From Pogona vitticeps (Eukaryota; Chordata; Lepidosauria; Squamata; Agamidae): DNA of 64,000 nucleotides. The stretch lies in NCBI RefSeq assembly GCF_051106095.1, contig NC_135783.1, positions 309,518,322-309,582,321 on the forward strand. Direction: 5' to 3'. The notes under the pieces are model-generated. The model was not told the origin of the DNA. It worked only from the letters and a program-made list of their open reading frames with translations, and did no database searches. Position numbers and translations under genes: made by a program. Shown here one piece after another: positions 22,099 to 33,416 of the stretch. Every line of letters begins with the position of its first letter. Positions within the stretch are counted from its first letter, which is position 1.

Positions 22099-24207
22099 GG
22101 GGAAAATAAAGGCATGCAACCAGCGATAGTGTAAGGCTCCTGCTCGCTCCCCCTGGCCAGATTATTCACTAATTTGGGTAATGCTTAGTACCTTAGAGAA
22201 GGAAAGGGCACAGGCCAGGGCAGCAACAGGAGCTGGGAGGATGCATAGGTCACAGAAAGTCAAAGGTGCATAAGATGGCTGAACTTAAATGGATGTGGAA
22301 CATTATGCTTTCTCATATCACTGCTTTAGAAAGTGAGCATTCCAGCCCTTCAGGGGCTGATTCAGAGATGGCAACACCAGCAAGAAGGTCTTCCAGATCA
22401 GCGGAGCCTAGACTGATGGCAGTAGAGTCGAGAAGGAAGTCAGTGAGCACATAGACCCATGATGAGGAGGAGCCACAAGCATGCACAGCAGATGTTGTGG
22501 TGATGGCAGTGAGGGCTGCAATGCCAGGTGTGCAACCTTCTACACCAGGCACGACACTTATGGCAGGTACTTGCCTGTGGAGTGCCAGAAGCCAATTGGT
22601 GCAGGTCCCTTCACCCTTGCCCTTGCTTCAAGTAGGGATGGTCATGCCTGAGGTTGTCCTGGACCAGGCCTAACATCACATCAGGAGGCCCCTCAAGCTT
22701 AGTAGCAGGAGCTTGGATGGAAGTGGCACCCAGTAGGGCCATCCCAGATAGAGAGTTCAGTTTTGTGGTACGTTGTGCGCTCCCAGAGGGTGATCAGTCT
22801 CTTCCCCTGGTGTATCATCTCTTGCCAGCCACTGTAGAAACAATTTGGCAAGCAAAGTATGTCAGTGTTTCTGAATTATTAAATAGAAAAATGGAACAGA
22901 AAAGGATATGATAAGGGTGAGGATATGGATATGGAGAAAGTGAGAAGCCAGGAGTCAGAGAGGTACTGAGCTAATTGGCTTCCAGACTTCCTCATTTTTG
23001 CAGGCACCATGGTGCGAGCACAACTGGAAACAGCCTTTACCTTAATACAATATTTGGATTTGATTTATGGGGTGTGTATAGATTTCTCAGGGCATGTGTG
23101 GCTTTCTTATGATGAGGGGTTCCATAGGTGCGTGGCACACTGCATGATGGGTTATGGCTTTGGTACATGACACCAGCCCGACTGGTGTTAGGTGAAAGAT
23201 TTGATAGTGACCATTTGGTTCAAGCAACAGCTCAGGCAAATTTCTCCCACCCTTTGGCAGGGCAGGTGGTTCAAACCCGCTTGGTGTGTTAGGACTTTAA
23301 TTCCAAAGGATCCTGTAATAGGTGGCCTTTCAAGTTTAGGCACCAATGTACAATATGTGGGGGAGCCCATGCATCAGTCTCATGCAGTAAGGGACAATCG
23401 GGGGAAGCAGGAGGAAGGAAACAGGGAGGCAATTGGAAATTGCCTCCTGGGCCCCCCAACCCTAAAAAAGGGGCCCAGCCCAATTAAGGTCAGGGTACTG
23501 GAAAATTAGCTGCATGATTATCCTGATCAAGTGGCTGCTAAACTGCTTGTGGAAGGGGTTTCAGTCAAGTTTTTGTATTCCTGTAGTGGGAGTCTGGGTG
23601 GCCACCTGGACTAGAAATTTGGAATCTATTCAAGGACACAAAACCATAGTTAGCACTACGATTAGTAAGGAGGCATTGGAAGGTAGAACTTTGGGCCCCT
23701 TCACGGCCCCACCAGTGCCATACCTTAAAGTTTCACCACTGGGCATCATACCTAAGAAGGTGCCAGGTGAATTTCGACTAATTCATCATTTGTCCTGCCC
23801 ATCTGGGAATTCTTTTAACAATAGGATACCACAGGAGCTATGTAGCATGCACTACACATCCTTGATGTAGCAGTCTGCATGGTGAGAGTTTGTGGGATGG
23901 GGCAGAGCTAGCTAATGTGGCATTAATTCAGCCTTTAGGTTCCTCCCAGTTCATCCTGAGGACTTTGAGCTGTTAGGTTTTAATTTGAAGGTCATTTCTT
24001 CATGGACTGAGCCTTACCCTGGGGTGCTCAGTATCATGCTCTGCATTTGAGTGTTTTAGTATCTTTTTGGAGTGGGTACTTAGGCGCAGGGTGGAGCTAA
24101 CACATGTGGTACATTCATTAAATGATTTTTCTTTTTTGTGGGAAACAAGGTACTTCCCACTGCTTGCGCCATATGAGGCTTTTCCAAGAAGTCACACAGA
24201 AGCAAAG

Positions 24208-24424
24208 CATGCTGCTTATATACAGCCCCATAGCACTTCAAGCACTCTCTGAGCAGGCTACACATTGCCCCCCCCCCCCAGCAAGCTGGGTACTCATTTT
24301 ACAGACCTCGGAAGGATAGAAGGCTGAGTCAACCTTGAGCCGGCTACCTGGGATTGAACCCCAGGTCGTGAGCACAGTCTTGGCTTCAGTAGAGCAGTTT
24401 AACCACTGTGCCACTAGGCTCCTG
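24208..24424 (-). mobile_element. tRNA-derived SINE with L2-like tail, inserted in the DIRS-type fossil
   Basis: Read on minus: head 'ctagtggcacagtggttaaa', core 'ggttgactcagccttctatc' and 'cttccgaggt', and tail 'gggctgtatataagcagc'. This is the common squamate CORE/MIR-like SINE with a tail copied from an L2 3' end. A run of 12 G (on minus) at about 24,270 lies inside it. It is younger than the host fossil because it sits inside it. Confidence 0.75.
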
Positions 24425-26109
24425 TCTTGGTGTCCTTTTAGCAGAGGAGAAGACTGAAGGACCTATCACAAGATGGACTTTCCTAGGTATTGAACTGGAC
24501 ACTAGTCAGCAGTCCATTTGACTGCCCTGATACAAAAATCGTGGCTCTGAAGCAGCACCTTCATGGGATGTTAGCACAGTTACTTTGCAAGAACAGGTGT
24601 TAGTTGGACACTGGAACTTTGCTTGCAAGGCAGTAGCTCCTGGTAGGGCCTTTTGAAAAGCTTATGTGACACCATGAAGGGACTCAGGAAGTTGCATCAG
24701 CAGAGCAAGGTGTTGGCAGGCATAAGGCAGGATTTAGAAATTTGGTTGGAATTTTTGCATATTTTAACAGAATCTCCTTTTGGAGGACCGAGTTGAGGCT
24801 AGGGAATGGATTGCAGCTTCAAATGGATGCTGCAGGTTCCACGGGGTATGGGATTTATTTTAAGGGGCACTAATCCACAGGTGTGAGGCCAATATGGTGC
24901 CACACCTCAGGTATAATGAAGGATCTGACCTTTCTAGACTTGTTCTCTATAGTGGGAGATATATGACTATTGGCTGAGGCCTGGGCCAACTCACACATTA
25001 CTTTCTGGTGTGATAACCAGGCTGTGGTGCAAATAGTCAATTCTATTGTATCCAGATCGCAGAGGGTAACGAGGCTAGTTAGGGCCCTCACCCTAAGATG
25101 CCTGCAATTTAATATAGTGTTTTATGCAAGACATGTGCCAGGGGTTGAAAATACACTGACTGACACCCAACAGATGCTTGGGCTCTCAGAGCACAAGCTC
25201 ACTAGACGTCCTCCCAGTAGAGGTATGAAATCTTGGCGGGCAGAGGTCACTAGAGCTAAGAGCCTGGCTGTGGCCCCTAGCACCCAGCATACTTATTCAG
25301 CAGCATGCACTGAGTTTTTCTTATCATCTTGTCCAGTTTTGTGTATCCCTGCATTGGAAACGTTTAGCACCCTGGTCAATACAAGGCAAGATGTTGGCTT
25401 TTGCTTTTTATGCTAAAGCACAGGGTTTTAAAGTATAATACAGGAAACTTTCCTATTAGAAAAATGTTAGAGGGTTGGGCTAAGGAAAGGATAGTGGCAG
25501 AGGATACGTGCATGCCCATATCACCAGCAATTTTAGTCAAGCTGGGAGAGGTTTGGAGGGTAGTATGCCTGGATAATTTTGAGGTATGACTTTTTAAGGC
25601 AGCAATGCTTATTGCATTCTTCGGGGACCTTCGAGTAAGTGAGCTGGTGGAAGGTGGAAAGAAAGGCATATATTTATCTTCATTGCAAAAGGCTGACGTG
25701 TTAGTATCTGCAGAGCAAGTGGTTATTCAATTGCGCAGAACCAAGACCCACCAAAAGGAAAGGGTCAGGTCATAATTTTAGGCAGATGCACATTTGTTGA
25801 GATATGTCCAGTTAGGGCAACAATGGAATATGTGAGCCTCAGAGGTGAAAAGCAGGGGAGCTTCCTGAGCAGGTGGATGGAGTACCACTCACAAAATATC
25901 AATTTTGGAAAGTGATGTCCCGGGCCTTACAAAAGGCCGGGATTCACAGGTGGCAGTTTGTTACTAATTCCTTTCACATTGGTGCTGCATCCACAGCAGC
26001 AATGCTGGGATACAAGGTTGAAGACATCAAAGAAATGGGAAGGTGGTCCTCCCACAAATATTGCAATTATGTGCAACATTTGCCACAGCTTTAGGTGCTG
26101 GCATTTCTT

Positions 26110-26680
26110 GTTCTGTGTTCTTATCATTACAGGTTCAGGGATGTCATCCTTCCATGTTCAAGTTCATTTGTGTGGTCACAGTTGGGGTTGGAACTTGGGC
26201 CTTGGCACGTGGGCCTCGTTTGAGTGGAGTGGATGGACAGGCATGCTCTGCAACAAGTTCTTGGAATTAGCATCCCAGGGTACTCCAAATATGCCCCCTC
26301 ATATTGTGGTGAGCCACCTGGGTGTTAATGACCTGACCCAGAGAGTGGGAAAGTCACTAATATGGCAGATCATTGAGAATCTGCAGGCTTTGGTTGCATG
26401 CTTTCTGATCTGCAATTATTCTGTGCATACTATGGAGACCTAGATGCGATACGAGGTGCATTGACAAGTCCAGGAAAGGAGTCAACCAAGAGGTTGAAAG
26501 GGCTAAAAAGGCCAGTTTGGGATCAGTAATTACATACCCAAACATTAGGGTCAGTGTCAAGCTGAGCTGTATAGGCTGGGTGGTGTGCACCTTTCAGATG
26601 CTGGCTTGGAGATTTTCCTGCAGGAATTACAAGGGGTCCTCAGGGCTGAAGTTTTAGCTTGGTGGGGGGCTTGGGGCATA
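26110..26680 (+). pseudogene. SGNH-hydrolase-like region of the DIRS-type fossil
   Basis: Downstream of the recombinase are, in order, LCGHSWGWN (block I region, GDS/GHS type), HIVVSHLGVNDLTQRVGK (the GxND signature of block III) and ELYR..GVHLSDAGLEIFL (block V region). SGNH/GDSL hydrolases are esterases that use such blocks to place a catalytic Ser-His pair. A matching C-terminal piece is found in the second fossil (35,964-36,152). Hydrolase-like ORFs have been reported from some tyrosine-recombinase retroelements, to my recollection in the Ngaro group. The role in the element cycle is unknown to me. It is a fossil and not an active gene. Confidence 0.65.
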
Positions 26681-27099
26681 CAAGGTAGCCCCCAAGCCGT
26701 GGCGGGTAGTGCTAAACAGGGTAGGTTCAGGAGGCTTCCAGGGAAGGGATCCCTCCTCACAGAATTGCATTTACAGAAGTTTGGCTGAGGGGAGAGGAAA
26801 CATGGAGATAGCAGGGGATGCTGGGCGCTTGGAGTCTAGAGACTCAAGTAGAGGTTGGCCCTGGGTATTCCAGGAGGATGGCCGAGAGGGTGCTGGACAG
26901 TTCAGCAGCACCCTCTTGGGTTAGGAACTCCCAGGGGCAAAGGTTGGTTGGTCAAGAATGGCAAGGGTTCCAGACCCGTTAGCACTACGGCTGGCCCCTT
27001 GTAAAAAGGGGTAGTTAAAAGTTAAATAGTTAATAAAGTTGTGACCCTAACTCATATTACTGTGTCTCATCTTGTTATTTCAGGTTGGGTGAGCAAAGG

Positions 27100-28077
27100 A
27101 GACTGTAAGCTTATTCAGCTGAATAAAGCTAAGGTGTTGTCTAGTGATTACATTTTATCTTTATATGTCCTCTCTAACTTAGTTGGCTGTGACCAGATCT
27201 TCCCCATTCAACTGAAATCTTCCCAATTTTTAACTCTCTCAACTTAGATCCTAGATCAGACAGTGCAAAAGAGATTAAACAGTACCTATAACCATTCCAG
27301 ATCAGGAGAAGACTAGGTCTCCAGTGTTAAAGTTAAGTACAGGCTACCCCCAGATTATACACCCGCTGCTTGGGAGACACAGCTTGTCTCATAATTCTGT
27401 TTAAAATAGACATTTCCATTGAAATGTTCTGGAGCTTCACATCCATGGGAAGATGGGTTAAGATATAGCCAAGGAACCAACAGCCTATGTAAGTACATAA
27501 TTTTAAAGAAAGTAATTTGTAGTGTTATAAATCTGATGCTTTTAGGAACAGCTGAAATACAACTCCTGAAGGCTTCATTAAGCAGACAAATCTAGTCCTT
27601 CCCTTTCTGATATATTGCAGTCATGATAATGGCACTGCTAGATGAAAGAGCCATCGGCAGCTGGAGGTCAAGATGAGAATTTTTCCCTTAAATTGACTTA
27701 AGATTTTTGGCTATATTGTGTTCAGGCTGGTACTATACTATAAAAATATGGACATAAATATGAGCACATCCAAATGAGCATATAGTTCCCTGTTTGGAAA
27801 ACTTTTGGTGCTGTTTGGTTTGAATCAATTTATGGTGTCCCCACATGTCTTGAGCACTTCTTACAGCTGTCCTGCTCCCTTTTGGCACCATACTAGGGCT
27901 ACAGGCACACTTTTTTCACACAATACAGAGCACTCCTAATTATCTTGTTCTCTATCCCGTGGGATGGTTAGTTAGAGCTGTAGGCAGTATTATCTGAAAT
28001 GAAAACCCTGTGATGTATTTGGTGGGTTGTGACATGGATGACAGAGAATCTCCTCCCACATTTTCATCTACATTGTT
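27100..28077. other. No gene seen
   Basis: AT-rich spacer between the DIRS-type terminus and BovB, with no recognisable repeat or open frame. Confidence 0.45.
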
Positions 28078-30794
28078 GTTGTACAGTTGTTAAGTCGTGT
28101 CCGACTCTTCATGACCCCATGGATGAGAGAACGCCAGGCCCTCCTGTCTTCCACTGTCTCCCAGAGTTTGGTCAAATTCATGTTGGTAGCTTCAGTGACA
28201 CTGTCCAACCATCTCATCCTCTTTCGTCCCCTTCTCCTCTTGCCTTCACACTTTCCCAACATCAGGGTCTTTTCCAGAGAGTCTTCTCTTCTCCTGAGAT
28301 GGCCAAAGTATTGGAGCCTCAGCTTCAAGATCTGTCCTTCTAGTGAGCACTTAGGGTTGATTTCCTTCAGAATGGATAGGTTTGTTCCCTTTGTAGTCCA
28401 GGGGACTCTCAAGAGTCTCCTCCAGCACCACAATTCAAAAGCATTAATTCTTTGGCAGTCAGCCTTCTTTATGGTCCAGCTCTCACTTCCATACATCACT
28501 ACTGGAAAAACCATAGCTTTGACTATGCAGACCTTTGTTGGCAAGGTGATGTCTCTGCTTTTAAAGATGCTGTCTAGGTTTGTCATCGCTTTCCTCCCAA
28601 GAAGCAGGCATCTTTTAATTTCGTGGCTGCTGTCTCCATCTGCAGTGATCATGGAGCCCAAGAAAGTAAAATCTGTCACTGCGTCCATATCTTCCCCTTC
28701 TATTTGCCAGGAGGTGATGGGACCAGTGGCCATGATCTTAGTTGTTTTGATGCTGAGCTTCAGATCATTTTTGGTGCTGTCCTCTTTCACCCTCATTAAG
28801 AGGTTCTTTAATTCCATCAGAGTGGTATCATCTGCATATTGGAGGTTGTTGATATTTCTTACAGCAATCTTAATTCTGGCTTCAGATTCATCTAGTCCTG
28901 CCTTTCGCATGATGTATTCTGCATATACGTTAAATAAGCAGGGAGACAATATACAGCCTTGTCATACTCCCTTCCCAATTTTGAACCAATCAGTTGTTCC
29001 ATATCCTGTTCTATCTATTGCTTCCTGCCCTACATATAGATTTCTCAGGAGATAGATAAGGTGGTCAAGCACTCCCATTTCTTTAAGAACTTGCCATAAT
29101 TTGTTGTTGTCCACGTAGTCAAAGGCATTTGCGTAGTCAATAAAACAGAAGTAGATGTTTTTCTGGAACTCTCTGGTTTTCTCCATAATCCAGCGCATGT
29201 TAGCAATTTGGTCTCTAGTTCCTCTAATTTGGACCAAATCAACTGGAATGCCATCTCCTCCACTGGCCTTGTTGTTAGCCAGGCTATTTAAGGCCCACTT
29301 GACTTCACTCTCCAGGATGTCTGGCTCAAGCTCAGGAACCACACTATCTGAGTTGTCTGGGACATCCAGATCTTTCTGATATAATACCGCTGTATAATCT
29401 TGCCACATCTTTTTGATGTCTTCTGCTTCTTTAAGGTCCCTGCCATTTTTGTCCTTTATCATGTCCATCTTTGTACAAAATGTTCCTTTAATATCTCCAA
29501 TTTTCTTGAACAGATCTCTGGTTTTTCCCTTTCTGCTATTTTTTTCTATTTCTTTGCACTGTTCATTTAAGAAGGCTCTCTTGTCTCTCCTTGCTATTCT
29601 TTGGAAGTCTGCATTCAATTTTCTGTAACTTTCCTTATCTCCTTTGCATTTTCTTTCCCTTCCCTTCTCTGCTATTTGTAAGGCCTCGTTGGACAGCCAC
29701 TTTGCTTTCTTGCCTTTCCTTTTCTTTGGGATGGTTTTTGTTGCTGCCTCCTGTACAATGTTACAGGCCTCCATCCATAGTTCTTCTGGCACTCTGTCCA
29801 CCAAATTGAGTTCCTTAAATCTGTTCTTCACTTCCACTGTGTATTCCTAAGGGATTTGGTTTAGATTATACCTGAGTAACCCAGTGGTTTTTTCCTATTT
29901 TATTCAGTTTAAGCTTAAGTTTTGCTATAAGAAGCCAGAGCCACAATCAGCTCCAGATCTGGTTTTTGCTGACTGTATAGAGCTTCTCCATATTTGGCTG
30001 CAGAGAATATAATCAATATGATTTTGATATTGCCCATCTGGTTATGTTCATGTGTAGTCTCTTCTTATGTTGTTGGAAAACAGCATTTCTGATGACCAGC
30101 TTGTTCTTTTGACAAAACTCCATTAGCCTTTGCCTTGCTTCGTTCTGAACTCCAAGGCCAAACTTACCTGTTGTTCCTTTTATCTCTTGCCTCCCTACTG
30201 TAGCATTCGAATCCTCTATAATGAGAAGAACATCTTTCTTTGGAGTCAATTCTATAAGGAGTTGTAAGTCTTCATAGAATTTGTCAATTTCAGCCTCTTC
30301 AGCATTGGTGGTTGGTGCATAAACTTGGATTACTGTGATGTTGAAAGGTTTGCCTTGGATTCATATTGAAATCATTATATCATTTTTGCGATTATATCCC
30401 AGTACAGCTTTTCTCACTCTTTTCTTGACTATGAGGGCTACTCCATTTCTTCCACAGGATTCTTGCCCACAATAGTTGATATGATAATTGTCTGAATGGA
30501 ATTCGCCCATTCCCATCCATTTTAGTTCACTGACTCTCAGGATGTCAATGTTTATTCTTGCCATCTCCTGTTTTACCACATCCAATTTACCAAGGTTCAT
30601 AGATCTTACATTTTAGGTTCCTGTGCAGTATTTTTCTTTGCAGCATCGGACTTTCCTTTCACTTCCAGGCACGTCCACAGCTGAGCGTCCTTTCGGCTTT
30701 GGCCCAACCACTTCATTAGCTCTGGAGCTACTTGTACTTGTCCTGCACTCTTCCTCAGTAGCATGTTGGATGCCTTCTGACCTGAGCGGCTCAT
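28068..30794 (-). pseudogene. BovB ORF2 (endonuclease-reverse transcriptase) pseudogene
   Basis: In minus order. The endonuclease starts near 30,600 (NVRSMNLGKLDVVKQEMARI; GQESCGRNGVALIVKKRVRK) and continues at 30,013-30,249 (TGKFGLGVQNEARQRLMEFC). The RT-side frame 28,962-29,837 (291 codons) carries KNIYFCFIDYANAFDYVDNN. The frame 28,068-28,949 (293 codons) carries LQYADDTTLM, with the YADD catalytic motif kept, and GSESWTIKKADCQRINAFEL. Breaks: a stop between the last two frames near 28,960, several breaks in the endonuclease, and an in-frame deletion near 29,232 where GIPVDLVQI runs straight into RGTRDQIANM. About 70 residues of RT fingers/palm expected there are missing. It cannot have moved itself in this form. 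Confidence 0.9.
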
Positions 30795-31012
30795 CTTCCA
30801 GCATTATATCTTTTATCCTTTTGTTTCAGTTCATGGGGTTTTCTTGGCAAAGATACTGTAGTGACTTGCCAGTTCCTGCTCCAGGTGGATCACGTTTAGT
30901 CAGAACTCTCCACTATACCTGCCCGTCTTGGGTGTCCCTGCACGGCATAGCCCATAGCTTCTCTGAATTACTCAAGGCCCTTCGCCACGATAAGGCAGCA
31001 ATACATGAAGGA
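28078..31012 (-). mobile_element. BovB (RTE) LINE, nearly full span
   Basis: Minus orientation, about 2.9 kb of the roughly 3.2-kb family length. The 5' region at 30,830-31,012 reads on minus 'gtgaagggccttgagtaatt...agaagctatgggctatgcc', followed by a region with 'ggagcaggaactggcaagtc'. The 3' end ('catgaagagtcggacacgac') is at about 28,090-28,110. BovB is the LINE family shared by squamates and ruminants through horizontal transfer. This is the longest copy in the window. Two other copies are at 14,252 and 43,164. Confidence 0.92.
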
Positions 31013-31849
31013 GATTTTTTATCTATACTACTGTTACTACTGTTAAATTTTTTAAAATATATTTTTCCAATTTATGCAGTGCTATTCTAGATAAATGAGA
31101 TAGACTGTGAATATTATGTGTACCATGCTAGGTAGATGTATTGCTGGTTCACTATGTCACATACTTCATTTAACAAAAAAGGAAAGTTGCTACAGTCTAC
31201 TGAATGGCAGCTGTGGGAAGGAGTAGGAAGAGGAGTGTCCTTAATTGATAAGGGCAGAAATTGGAGTGATCCAAAGACCTGTCTGCACTCTCCTTACAGG
31301 ATAAAAAATGGTGATCAGTGTGAACACAGGAATTACTCACACAAGAGATAAAGTAGATCACAATAAAAAAAGAGAACATTTTGACTCTGAACCAGACCAC
31401 TCAAACATCCCCCGTTTAGATGTGCCCTAAATTCAATAATATGGATTATCTTTGCCTGGAATAAATTAATGCCCAAAAAAGCATAATTAACAGGGAAATC
31501 CTGTTTGACACTCTGGCTGTTGGTTTCCTCAGTTCCTCTGGCTTAATTTATGCCTCCAATCCAAGTCAACAGAAGCCACTTGTGAGGGTGGAAAGTTGTG
31601 CAAAGTTTTCAAGTATAATGCCATGAGTATGCCAATGACATCTCAGTCTATCTCTCATTTCTATCTTACTCCCAGGAAGCTGTTCTGGTTCTAGATCAGT
31701 GCTTGATGTCTTTACTGACTAAAGAAGGGCAAAGAGATTAAACTTTAATCAATATAAAACAGCGGTACTCCTAATCAGTAAAAACCAGTATTTGAGAATA
31801 TGGATTTGGCCTGTACTAGACTTAGTTACACTCCATCTCAGAACTCAGC
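31013..31849. other. No gene seen
   Basis: AT-rich spacer. The short frames at 31,136-31,351 (+) and 31,197-31,400 (-) are not recognised. Confidence 0.45.
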
Positions 31850-32008
31850 AAGATTGCAGAGCTGGTCTGGTTATACAGTATATTACAACATGTTCATTGA
31901 CTCTGGGCCCAATCCAAGGTGCTGATTATGACCTATATCATCATCATCATCATCATCATCATCATCTTCTTCTTCTTCTTCTTCTTCTTCTTCTTCTTCT
32001 TCTTCTTC

Positions 32009-32063
<55 letters not shown>

Positions 32064-32130
32064 ATTAAAACAATCTAAAGACAGTGGGGTTGGGTGATCA
32101 CTTGGGTCTCCCTTTCCTCCTCTTCTATTC
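31850..32130 (+). mobile_element. L2 fragment split by a microsatellite
   Basis: The words 'cccaatccaaggtgctgatt' and 'atgacctata' just before the array match L2 ORF2 near its end. After the array, 'caatctaaagacagtgggg' and 'gatcacttgggtctcccttt' fit the next part of L2. The CAT/CTT array therefore seems to have expanded inside an L2 copy. Confidence 0.5.
31938..32063. repeat. (TCA)n-(CTT)n-(CAT)n microsatellite
   Basis: Three perfect trinucleotide blocks follow one another: about 9 TCA, about 15 TTC, then about 18 CAT units. The central block differs from its flanks by one base per unit. Confidence 0.96.
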
Positions 32131-32189
32131 CCAGGCTGGAGAAAAAGGCAAGGTAGTTTAGAGACCTCTAGACTAGAGTGTAAAGGTGG

Positions 32190-32745
32190 GTCTCTAGATC
32201 TTTTGGCATTGCACTTCAAGCACCAATTTCACTTTGAACAATGTTAGTTCTCTGTCATCACAATCACTTATTCTCAGTTTGTAATCTTTGGCAATCTTTT
32301 CAAATTCCTTTTCTTCTGTTCTAGAAAATCTAGGTGTGGCCTGCTTTCTTTCAATAATTATCAAATCAGACATGTGGCGAGCCACGTGTTTATCAGTTTG
32401 AATCTGGAAGTCCCATAATATTTTGACCTCAATTTTTAACATGTTTTTCCCCACAGTTTTGTGGTCCCAGCAGTTTTTGGTCACTGAGATATTATATTTC
32501 TCAAAGATATTCCCATGCAACTTTATTATGCCTTTCCAAATAATCTGTTTGCACAATCTTCTTAACGGCTGCAAATGAGGAGGTCCACTGTTTCTCCTGT
32601 TTCTTTACACAATCAACATTGATTCCTCAGTCCAGTATTTAATTATATTTGTACAGTGCTTGGTCTTGTGCTCCAGCAACAAACCCTTCAGGGTTCCCCC
32701 CCCCCCCCCCGTTTCCTTTCTCAGCCATTGCTGCATCTTTGCACT
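32190..32745 (-). pseudogene. C-terminal part of a retroelement reverse-transcriptase protein
   Basis: The minus frame 32,194-32,574 carries LHGNIFEKYNISVTKNCWDH and then KILWDFQIQTDKHVARHMSD followed by LIIIERKQ. This layout (LWDF.IQTD, then DI.V.DK) matches, from memory, the region after the RT in many invertebrate and fish non-LTR proteins, where it may be a restriction-like nuclease. Upstream (about 32,580-32,740) other frames show LCKETGE-like and QDQAL-like traces of the cysteine/histidine region that precedes it. A run of more than 12 C at about 32,697 lies inside. It is decayed, and the clade is not determined. Confidence 0.55.
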
Positions 32746-33298
32746 ATCAGCTTTTTGATGGATGTTTTTATGGTATTATTGTTATTATTATCATTGATTA
32801 TTAGTTTTGCAAACATGTGACCTCATCCACAAATTTGTAGAACTTGATTCTAATTTTTAGGCTTGACCCTTCGATCTGCCCCCCTACACCAGCAATGCTG
32901 AGACATTATCCTTGTCACTATCATTAACATGGTAGATCACAGTGCTATTAATGAAGTTATAAAGCAATCCAAAGCTATCAGTCCATTGTTTTAGTACAAA
33001 TACTAAAACTCAACCAGTGTCCTGGCAGTGTTGAGGGCAGCAACTCTGTCACTTCTCTAAGCCATTTTGTGAGTCACTATGCTGAGACAGCACTTCATAG
33101 CCTCCAATCTCAGCACTGACACAAAGGCATAGCTGACCCCAGTACTGGCACTGATGCGGCAATTGTGCCTTGCCAGCTAAGGCTGTCCTGAAACAACCTC
33201 AGCCGTTTTCATTCATTTCTAACTGTTCTTAAAAGTGCCTGCCCAGCTGCCTGCCAGAAGATTCTGAAGTACTTCTCAGGAATCAGATCTCTTCTTAC
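32746..33298. other. No gene seen
   Basis: Unannotated. If the candidate exon at 33,299-33,416 is real, this would be the intron downstream of it on minus. Confidence 0.35.
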
Positions 33299-33416
33299 AA
33301 GTACTGTATCCCTCCAGGCTCTGGTGAGGAATGAGTTCAGACTGCTGTGATCTGTGAAAACGATTCCATATGCATCTGATGGAACAAATTCTTCAGGAAA
33401 GGGAGGATTAGTCTTG
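33299..33416 (-). CDS. Candidate host exon (118 nt), protein not recognised
   Basis: On minus, a strong acceptor, 'ctctttcttctttttgctgcag', ends at 33,417 and a donor, CTT|GTAAGA, begins at 33,298. The 118 nt between them give one base completing a codon and exactly 39 codons: KTNPPFPEEFVPSDAYGIVF then TDHSSLNSFLTRAWRDTVL. There is no stop in frame, and the composition is balanced, unlike chance AT-rich frames nearby. No repeat family overlaps it. I do not recognise the protein and give no function. It could be an internal exon of a gene spanning this window, or a chance frame with good splice-like words. Confidence 0.35.

Larger units (their letters stand above)
22110..27099 (+). mobile_element. 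DIRS-type tyrosine-recombinase retroelement, fossil copy 1
   Basis: About 5 kb, plus orientation. Parts in order: a gag-like region (about 22,650-23,500) with a cysteine-knuckle-like stretch; a reverse transcriptase (about 23,500-24,700) with the DIRS-typical SPLGIIPKKVPGEFRLIHHL; an RNase H (about 24,900-25,200; ITFWCDNQAVVQIVN); a tyrosine recombinase (about 25,680-26,095; HIGAASTAAMLGYKVEDIKE and GRWSSHKYCNYV); an SGNH-hydrolase-like region (separate entry); and a terminus with AATAAA at 27,032-27,037. A SINE is inserted at 24,208-24,424. The copy is broken in many places and looks old. The left border is approximate. DIRS elements replace the integrase by a recombinase. Confidence 0.85.

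Noticed and set aside
21771-22169. Poly-H, poly-N, poly-M, poly-D and poly-Y frames
   Set aside because: Translation of the CAT/TAA array in different phases.
28087-29055. 322-codon plus-strand open frame
   Set aside because: Antisense shadow of BovB ORF2; the minus strand has the recognisable RT motifs.
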